From an uncultured Ruminococcus sp. (GTDB lineage Bacteria > Bacillota > Clostridia > Oscillospirales > Ruminococcaceae): 10,797 bases of DNA. The translations under genes and the position numbers were made by a program. Of this stretch, positions 6,301-10,797 are shown piece by piece (the first letter of the stretch is position 1; each line of letters begins with the position of its first letter). The DNA lies in NCBI GenBank assembly GCA_900752785.1, contig CAADWP010000126.1, positions 1 through 10,797 on the forward strand. The letters are read 5' to 3'. A model generated the notes under the pieces. That model saw nothing but the letters and a program-made list of their open reading frames with translations, ran no database searches and had not been told where the DNA came from.

Positions 6301-9300
6301 TTATTCTTGCAAAATACAACGATAAAAATATGCCGATAATTCAGGCTGATGAAAGCGGAAATATTACAATTTCTCAGTATGACGAAACAGGAGTTAATGT
6401 TGTAAAAAGTTATCAGAGCTTGACTGCTGTCAGCGATGCATCGGCTTTTGTGAATAATTTCAGCATCGACTCAGTAATCAATGAAGCTGATTATGCAATG
6501 ACCGTTTACACGTATTATCCGGCAAGCGAAACAGCAGAAATTGCAGGTCTTATCCGCACGATTACAGACGCTGAAGGGCACGTGACCGAGTATACTTACG
6601 GTACTTCCGGCTATGCAAAGGGACTTCCTATCAAGAAGGTCATCAAGGATGGAAATACTGTTGTAAATTCGGTTGAATATGAATACAATTCACAGCTTCA
6701 GGTATCAAAGGAAAAGACAAGCGTTGATATCTCCAAAAATATTTATGCTGTAAAAGAATTTGAATATGATAAGTTCAATAACGTTACAAAAATCAGCGAT
6801 TTCGGTACGGGAAATACCCCTGCCGTTACAATTGCTGAATATGACTTATTAAGCAGAAAAACTGCCGAATATTCGCCGAAATATTCTGCTGATAAGAGTC
6901 ATGGAACGCTTACAGCTTACTACCCGAGCGGCGCAGTAAAAACTCAGACCGATGCAATTGGAAACAAGACGTCTTTCAAGTATGACGCATACGGAAACGT
7001 AATTGAAAACACTAATCCCGACGGTACGATAAATATTACTGAATACGACGGATTACAGCGTGAAAAGGCAGCATATTTCAAAGCTGGCAGCAGTAATCCC
7101 AAACAGATCCTTACAAAATCTTCATATGAATTTGAAGAACACAATTTCACTGTTTACAATTCAGCAGCGGACATCAGAAATATTTCTTACAAGGGACTCA
7201 GAACGCAGAAAACTTCTTACATTACTGCTGATAAACAGGTAATGACGGAAACCCTTGCTGATTTCAGAGGAAATCCTGTTGAAGAAAAAACTAACAGCGA
7301 AACCAAGAGAACAAGCGCATATTTCGCAAACGGACAGCTTGCAAAGGTTACCGATGCACTCGATAATACAACAACATATGAATACAATTATCTGAACAAA
7401 CTGACTAAGACAGTTTCGCCTGTCGACGAGCGTAATTCGGAAGTTATAAACGAATACGACAAAATCGGAAATCTCGTTAAAACAATTCAGAAACTTGACA
7501 ATAACAAAAACAGCGTAACCGTAAACAAGTACAATGCAATGGGACTGCTTGACAAGGTAATCCTCAGCGACGGTACTGCAAACGGCGAAAAAAATATCAC
7601 AAAGTATTTCTACAACAATGCAGGAATTCAGACCAAAATGTATACTGGTATGTCCTCCGAAAATGACGATACATATCTGACTACTGAGTACGAATATGAC
7701 GATTACATGAGACTTGTCCGTACAATCGATAGTACTGGTTACAATTCGGGTACGATCACTTATGATCTGAACGGAAATGTTCTGACAAGCACAGATGCAA
7801 ACGGCAACGTTACAACAAATACTTACGACGCACTCAATCGTGTAACCTCATCTAATACGATAAATCCTGACGATTCTTCAAAGAATGTTTCAAAAACATA
7901 TATCTATGATAATATGGGCAGGATCACCCGCGCCTCAAGCAACGGATGCACAACAGCATACGAATACGATAGCATGGGAAGAAAATATTCGGAATCTGAA
8001 TACAGTTCGCATTACTCCGTATTCAGAGGGTTCTTCTATGAAGGCATTTCGTCGTATGTGAGCAGAGAAATCACAGGACAGTACAATCTTCTTTCGTACT
8101 CAGCTAAATCATATGAATATGATTCGGAAATGAGAGTATCCAAAGTTAAAGAAAGCGGAAAAGAAATTGCTTCTTACACTTATGACGCAAATGGAAACAA
8201 AAAGTCCGAAACTCTCGGAAACGGTGTAGTTTCGACATATACCTACAACAAGGCAAACAGAATTACAAAGCTTGAAAACAAATCCGGCAATATTACCATA
8301 TCGAGCTACGAATATTCCTATTATCTTGATGGTTCTGACTCTTGCAAAGTGCGCAGTGAAAATGGTATAATAGAAACAACAGAGTACGAGTATGACGGTC
8401 TCAAGAGACTGACTGAGGAATCAGTTAAGGTTGGCGATAACGCAACAGATACCTACGCATACGAGTACGATGATTATGGAAACCGTTCCAAGATGACGGT
8501 GGCTGGTTCTGAAAATTATGTAACTGAATATAATTACAATAACGCTCAGGGCAATTATACGGCGCTTCTCCAGAAAGAAGTTAAGACCGTTCAGGGTGAA
8601 AATAACGCTCTGAATAATAATTTCAATGTTAAGCAGACAATTTACACCTACGATGCAAACGGCAATCAGATCACAAAGACTGCTGACGGAAAAACTGAAA
8701 CCAATACTTACGACGGACTGAATCAGCTTATCGGATTTACAGACGGCGAAACAAATGCAAGCTACAAGTATAATGTTGCTGGTCTTAGAATCGAAAAGGT
8801 TGTCAATGGTCAGCGCATCAATCATGTCTGGGACGGCAGCAAGCAGATCGTTGCCGATATTGTCGAGGGTGACACATATAACGCAAACTGCTATGTCCGT
8901 GGAACAAGTCTTGCTGCAAAGTATAAGTTTGTAAACGGCAGTAAATCCGAATATACCTACTATACTCAGAACGCTCATGGCGATGTTGTAAACCTCACAG
9001 ATGCTGACGGAGAAGTCACTAAGAAGTACACTTACGATGCTTTTGGTGTTGAAAAGAATATTGATGATTCCGATGCTAATCCGTTCCGTTACTGCGGTGA
9101 ATATTTTGATGTTGAAACGGGTACGATTTACCTTAGGGCGAGATATTACAATCCGACAACAGGTAGGTTTATTTCTAGGGATAGTTTTGCTGGTAAAAAT
9201 GAAGATCCACTTAGTTTGAATCTTTATACTTATTGTCACAATAATCCTGTTCTTAATTTTGATCCGAGCGGACACATAAAATGTCCCAAATTTATAAAAA

Positions 9301-10031
9301 GTATTGGAAATTGGTTTGAAGATAGAGCAGATGATTGGGAAACAGGCATAGATATGCTAAAAGATGGATGCTGGGGAAGTGGAGGAAAGCGTTTTGCCAG
9401 TTATAGTGAAGGTGTAGTAGATACCTTATGCGGTTATGTAGAGGGTGTAGACAAATTTTTTGATCATCCGATTCAAACAACATGTAATGCTGTTGGTCAA
9501 TTAATACTTGATCCAGCAAAACCGATAAGGGAAATGAGCGTTAATATGGCATTAGCAATCCATAATCGTGACTGGGATAGTGTTGCTTACCAAGTTGGCG
9601 GATTAACAACTCATACTGCTGTAATTGGCACAACATATATGGCTACTTCAGGTATTCCTAGTAGTATTAATGTGAAAATCCCTAAAATTTCGACTGCTGC
9701 TCTGACAAATGGAAGAACTGCATTGGCTGTATCAACAACTACTGCACGAGTTTCTACTGCGGGGGCTGTTTCTATAGGCAAAGCTGCTGCTGGTGTTAAT
9801 GTTCTGTATTCAAAATCGAATAAAAAATCTAATTCAGACAATGAATATCATACTCCTAGAAATAATCAGGCACAGAATAGGCAAGTTGATGAAATTTGTA
9901 ATAAATTAGGGTTAAATGCTAAACAGAGAAGAATGGTGCATAATGAAATAAGTCATCAAGGCTATGATTATTGGGATATTTATGAAATAGCGGAATATAT
10001 CAAGAATAATAGCAAGGGGAATGGTAGATGA
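3324..10031 (+). CDS. Sec-exported dockerin-like RHS/YD-repeat polymorphic toxin
   Basis: Protein of 2235 residues. The signal peptide is MSKKLSRILAGTLSAMFVGQ with a likely cleavage after Ala35 (GILHA). A small beta-rich domain (about 118-214, possibly carboxypeptidase-regulatory-like) precedes dockerin/EF-hand-like calcium loops: DADGDNFISQAD (257-268), DINLDGVINDTD (295-306) and DKNNDGTINDFD (380-391). About 420-535 has repeated Gly/Asn-rich beta strands. A DUF6531-like segment (658-750; ATGNYT, FVRTYNS, FGIGWDFN) opens the RHS shell. More than thirty YD-type repeats (YEYDxxGR, TYDANGN) follow, then the RHS core (about 1902-1984; YTYDAFG, YLRARYY, ending DPSGH). The variable tip is 251 residues, with a linker and a ~56-residue terminal domain. 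The shell would enclose the tip, with release by cleavage near DPSG inferred from Rhs proteins. The ATG at 3324 has AAGGAGG just upstream. Its stop overlaps the presumptive immunity gene. The target is unknown. Confidence 0.88.
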   Translation: MSKKLSRILAGTLSAMFVGQVLIYGDGTSQGILHAETIASAIDAREAAKNEKQLAKEFEEAAKDLGKVDYFELPEAVEENISAHGRRAKAKSESEFVWDYTAKSLITENIAQTNVNSVSELAVTGKVSKGTVNGYVASDDTPIYVRIFNGNWEELAYQKVSDGGEYSVAASGSDVYHVKFECDGYLPFYLKDFGTGAYQIGSGESKDTVTLVPGDTKYNEWENNQWSDDVINGSDLAYVRSCLGAYRGDSDFNPSMDADGDNFISQADLDAFCQLYLDLEEGEYYELPQYVLALDINLDGVINDTDYKLLIESGASETELADFKSELDTARDTGSWVYIYNHEMTGDVIVDADDYNEGINKINTDAQKRGRSENYFEYMDKNNDGTINDFDVSWFSAAYTASGNLDWDHAFKRNLKMLSGGKFSYSFNLHDTNFDLNGCVLYVADCMSFTTDMPQFWANNGATLDINGGLLMVGNNLVFRTASPDGWDGTTGQLMDLNNGQVIIGNEFHSGQVHCYDVIEMTNANDLLMIGGNWRYVTSQDMDGKWTNGQLWFLGPEWAVNEESGPKSVYSSENHTIFLGYAGGKQNVLWHNNKEFIDNEDGSLATDRTFNFDSVDEYGWYEHLIFINPFTPENYWIRPWWRSSYGYDYTLYRKGWEIGDGVHIATGNYTKSFTDLSIASPGVKSDFVRTYNSMSNEEGSFGIGWDFNIDVSKIVIPAPGYYQVVLPDGSNTTFKDNGNGGFECLNAHSTMTKSGSEYTVTNAAQSKYHFNSNGELDWVKDANGNTLTISAKENNQRIVTDSTGRTYTITYNGNDEHSRITKIEDDEADRTVTYEYNGDFQLLSATSVSGGTERYEYDGNGRLCKITNCYDEMTDQIVYNSNGSVNWLTNAAGLKQEYVYDKLEKQTGLKEFDGNKLVKTFTYNYDEKLAIKTNTVETDGQTYEVDKITYSMVDGENKYDEMSENVDIMGNTTKYERDANGNVTKTINPDGTFILAKYNDKNMPIIQADESGNITISQYDETGVNVVKSYQSLTAVSDASAFVNNFSIDSVINEADYAMTVYTYYPASETAEIAGLIRTITDAEGHVTEYTYGTSGYAKGLPIKKVIKDGNTVVNSVEYEYNSQLQVSKEKTSVDISKNIYAVKEFEYDKFNNVTKISDFGTGNTPAVTIAEYDLLSRKTAEYSPKYSADKSHGTLTAYYPSGAVKTQTDAIGNKTSFKYDAYGNVIENTNPDGTINITEYDGLQREKAAYFKAGSSNPKQILTKSSYEFEEHNFTVYNSAADIRNISYKGLRTQKTSYITADKQVMTETLADFRGNPVEEKTNSETKRTSAYFANGQLAKVTDALDNTTTYEYNYLNKLTKTVSPVDERNSEVINEYDKIGNLVKTIQKLDNNKNSVTVNKYNAMGLLDKVILSDGTANGEKNITKYFYNNAGIQTKMYTGMSSENDDTYLTTEYEYDDYMRLVRTIDSTGYNSGTITYDLNGNVLTSTDANGNVTTNTYDALNRVTSSNTINPDDSSKNVSKTYIYDNMGRITRASSNGCTTAYEYDSMGRKYSESEYSSHYSVFRGFFYEGISSYVSREITGQYNLLSYSAKSYEYDSEMRVSKVKESGKEIASYTYDANGNKKSETLGNGVVSTYTYNKANRITKLENKSGNITISSYEYSYYLDGSDSCKVRSENGIIETTEYEYDGLKRLTEESVKVGDNATDTYAYEYDDYGNRSKMTVAGSENYVTEYNYNNAQGNYTALLQKEVKTVQGENNALNNNFNVKQTIYTYDANGNQITKTADGKTETNTYDGLNQLIGFTDGETNASYKYNVAGLRIEKVVNGQRINHVWDGSKQIVADIVEGDTYNANCYVRGTSLAAKYKFVNGSKSEYTYYTQNAHGDVVNLTDADGEVTKKYTYDAFGVEKNIDDSDANPFRYCGEYFDVETGTIYLRARYYNPTTGRFISRDSFAGKNEDPLSLNLYTYCHNNPVLNFDPSGHIKCPKFIKSIGNWFEDRADDWETGIDMLKDGCWGSGGKRFASYSEGVVDTLCGYVEGVDKFFDHPIQTTCNAVGQLILDPAKPIREMSVNMALAIHNRDWDSVAYQVGGLTTHTAVIGTTYMATSGIPSSINVKIPKISTAALTNGRTALAVSTTTARVSTAGAVSIGKAAAGVNVLYSKSNKKSNSDNEYHTPRNNQAQNRQVDEICNKLGLNAKQRRMVHNEISHQGYDYWDIYEIAEYIKNNSKGNGR
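4092..4496 (+). other. Dockerin/EF-hand-like calcium-loop region within the RHS protein
   Basis: Three segments match the 12-residue calcium loop of dockerin type I repeats (D-x-D/N-x-D-G-x-I-x-x-x-D): Asp257-Asp268, Asp295-Asp306 and Asp380-Asp391 of the RHS protein. Two degenerate copies can be suspected around residues 215-240 and 345-360. Dockerins normally come as two adjacent loops and bind cohesins on scaffoldins or cell walls. Here the spacing is irregular, so these may instead be structural calcium sites. Confidence 0.65.
5295..5573 (+). other. DUF6531-like RHS entry segment
   Basis: Residues about 658-750 of the RHS protein contain ATGNYTKSFTDLSI, then FVRTYNS, FGIGWDFN and VVLPDGSNTTF. 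In RHS proteins this pattern (ATGNxx...DLxIPG...FxRxYNS...GxGWxxN) marks the segment that seals the start of the YD-repeat shell. It divides the N-terminal surface-targeting part from the toxin cocoon. Confidence 0.75.
9027..9275 (+). other. RHS repeat-associated core domain and tip boundary
   Basis: Residues about 1902-1984: YTYDAFG, NPFRYCGEYFDVETG, YLRARYYNPTTGRFISRD, LSLNLYTYCHNNPV and the closing DPSGH with Asp1980. This is the conserved end of the RHS shell. In characterised Rhs proteins the Asp-containing DPxG motif performs self-cleavage that frees the toxin tip. Everything after His1984 is the variable toxin region. Confidence 0.9.
9861..10028 (+). other. Putative C-terminal toxin domain of the RHS protein
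   Basis: Residues about 2180-2235 form a compact, mostly helical, charged end domain after a low-complexity Ala/Ser/Thr linker. Its most distinctive stretch is RRMVHNEISHQGYDYWDI, with His2206, Glu2208, Ser2210 and Gln-Gly-Tyr at 2212-2214. I recall similar (L/M)HxEISxQGxxxxEI motifs at the extreme C-terminus of other polymorphic toxins, but I cannot name the family or its activity from sequence alone. Small size and invariant polar residues would fit a nuclease or another cytoplasmic toxin. Confidence 0.5.
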
Positions 10032-10537
10032 TTAGCGAAAAGGCAGTAAATTATATTCAACTTTTGTTGAAGCAACCTTTATTATATATCGATAGAGAAG
10101 CAGACATGATTGATATAGGTTTTGGACAATACATACCTTTTGTTAATCATAGAGGCGAATATAAAAAAAGTCCTAAATATGCATTACATCTTCAATGTTC
10201 CTTTAGACTAATATCTAGGATTAGTGGTATTATTGTAACGTCATCTGACATATATTTAGATGAGAACGGTAAATTTATGCAAGAATGCAAGTGGGATAAA
10301 TTAAATGCAAACCGTTACGACATAATACTAAGTAAGTGGAAATTTATTAATAAGGATTTAGTTGTAGAAGATATTTCCATAAATAACTGTGGTGATTTAT
10401 TTATTGTATTAAATAACGAATATGTGATCGAAGTATTCGTCAATAATTCGACAGATGATGAATGCTGGCGTTTGTTCTCAAATAATATAGATGAAGAGCA
10501 TTTAGTTGTTTCAGGTGTTGGAGATACTTATGAATAA
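10028..10537 (+). CDS. Probable immunity protein of the RHS toxin
   Basis: Acidic soluble protein of 169 residues with no signal peptide or membrane segment, so it should act in the cytoplasm. Its ATG overlaps the RHS stop by four bases (ATGA), and AAGGGGA at 10014-10020 supplies a ribosome binding site about seven bases upstream. Visible landmarks are IDREADMIDIGFGQ (21-34), YALHLQCSFRL (51-61), SSDIYLDENGKF (72-83) and the C-terminal block VIEVFVNNSTDDECWRLF followed by EEHLVVSG. From memory this ALHxQCxxRI ... EVFPDxSxxxExWRLF pattern belongs to a widespread small protein family of Firmicutes, often next to RHS or other polymorphic toxins, but I cannot give a family name. The immunity role is inferred from position, size and the AT-rich composition it shares with the toxin tip. 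Confidence 0.7.
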   Translation: MISEKAVNYIQLLLKQPLLYIDREADMIDIGFGQYIPFVNHRGEYKKSPKYALHLQCSFRLISRISGIIVTSSDIYLDENGKFMQECKWDKLNANRYDIILSKWKFINKDLVVEDISINNCGDLFIVLNNEYVIEVFVNNSTDDECWRLFSNNIDEEHLVVSGVGDTYE

Positions 10538-10758
10538 AAATACATAAGTATTCAGACGTGAAATTAATGTATATGTATTTACTAATGAAATTTTCCTTAA
10601 TTGTTTTTATGTTTTCAGCAGCTATATGTATTGTTAGCGAGTTTGCAAGTGTTCCAAGAATAAAACGATTACTCGTCAAAATTCATACATCAATACATAT
10701 GCTGGTAGTAAGCCTTAATCTGCACAAAAACAGAAATTAAAAATCTGTATAATTCCAA
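10538..10758 (+). other. AT-rich tail without a convincing gene
   Basis: The only open frame of note begins with a GTG at 10558 and encodes 60 residues to a TAA at 10738-10740. The peptide has one hydrophobic segment (about 8-26) and a basic C-terminus ending LNLHKNRN. No Shine-Dalgarno sequence precedes the GTG or the ATGs shortly after it, and I recognise no family. It may be an untranslated 3' region, a small membrane peptide, or a decayed piece of an older toxin cassette. Confidence 0.3.
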
Positions 10759-10794
10759 ATGCTGCACTTTCAATTGAGGTGCAGCATCTTTTTT
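10759..10794 (+). terminator. Intrinsic terminator after the immunity gene
   Basis: A perfect 9-bp stem, ATGCTGCAC (10759-10767) and GTGCAGCAT (10779-10787), with an 11-base loop, is followed by C and six T residues (10789-10794). It would end the rhs-immunity transcript about 220 bases after the immunity stop codon. Confidence 0.88.
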
Positions 10795-10797
10795 ACC

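Noticed and set aside
5820..9000. Tandem DNA repeats or a CRISPR-like array in the RHS body
   Set aside because: The recurring TACGAnTA-type words reflect degenerate protein-level YD repeats; unit lengths vary and there are no identical DNA repeats with unique spacers.
8421..9275. Long minus-strand open frame (284 codons) opposite the RHS gene
   Set aside because: It is antisense to YD repeats and the RHS core; its Ile/Val/Ser-rich sequence is the complement of TAC/GAC/AAC-rich repeats and has no recognisable domain.

Overview
The window reads as chromosomal DNA from a gut-type, low-to-moderate-GC Firmicute, most likely a Ruminococcus-like clostridium. This is inferred from a complete agr-type peptide quorum-sensing locus with a clostridial-style AgrD tail (YQPKMP), and from a giant Sec-exported RHS/YD-repeat protein that carries dockerin-like calcium-loop motifs, a combination I associate with Ruminococcus. 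No rRNA, tRNA or CRISPR array is visible. All genes lie on the + strand.

Left half (1-3026): a LytTR response regulator (AgrA-like, GTG start at 123) and a polytopic GHKL histidine kinase (AgrC-like, 854) form a tight operon closed by a strong intrinsic terminator (2145-2178). Directly after the terminator come two near-identical 14-bp direct repeats with a 21-bp period, then a good promoter (TTGAAA, 17 bp, extended -10 TGATATACT). This is the layout expected of a LytTR-activated promoter. It drives a 50-residue cyclic-lactone autoinducer precursor (AgrD-like, predicted ring C-A-W-W-H) and the AgrB-like processing protease, which overlaps agrD by one base. The order is A-C / D-B, with the two-component pair in its own upstream operon.

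Middle (3027-3323): a long hairpin lies after agrB, followed by a 180-bp MITE-like palindromic element with perfect 18-bp terminal inverted repeats. Its right end abuts the ribosome binding site of the next gene.

Right half (3324-10537): a 2235-residue exported RHS protein with, in order, a signal peptide, a small beta domain, dockerin-like EF loops, a possible beta-solenoid region, a DUF6531-like entry segment, more than thirty YD-type repeats, an RHS core ending in DPSGH, and a variable 251-residue C-terminal tip ending in a ~56-residue putative toxin domain. A 169-residue presumptive immunity gene overlaps its stop codon by four bases (ATGA). Base composition becomes visibly AT-richer inside the RHS core near 9120-9170 and stays so through the immunity gene, the usual sign of an exchanged toxin/immunity cassette. 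The last 260 bases hold no convincing gene and end in a strong terminator.

Working model (inference): neighbouring cells of the same kind sense a thiolactone peptide through AgrC/AgrA, which activates agrDB. The RHS toxin/immunity pair sits directly downstream in the same orientation and could be under the same density control by read-through, although a hairpin and a MITE lie between them.
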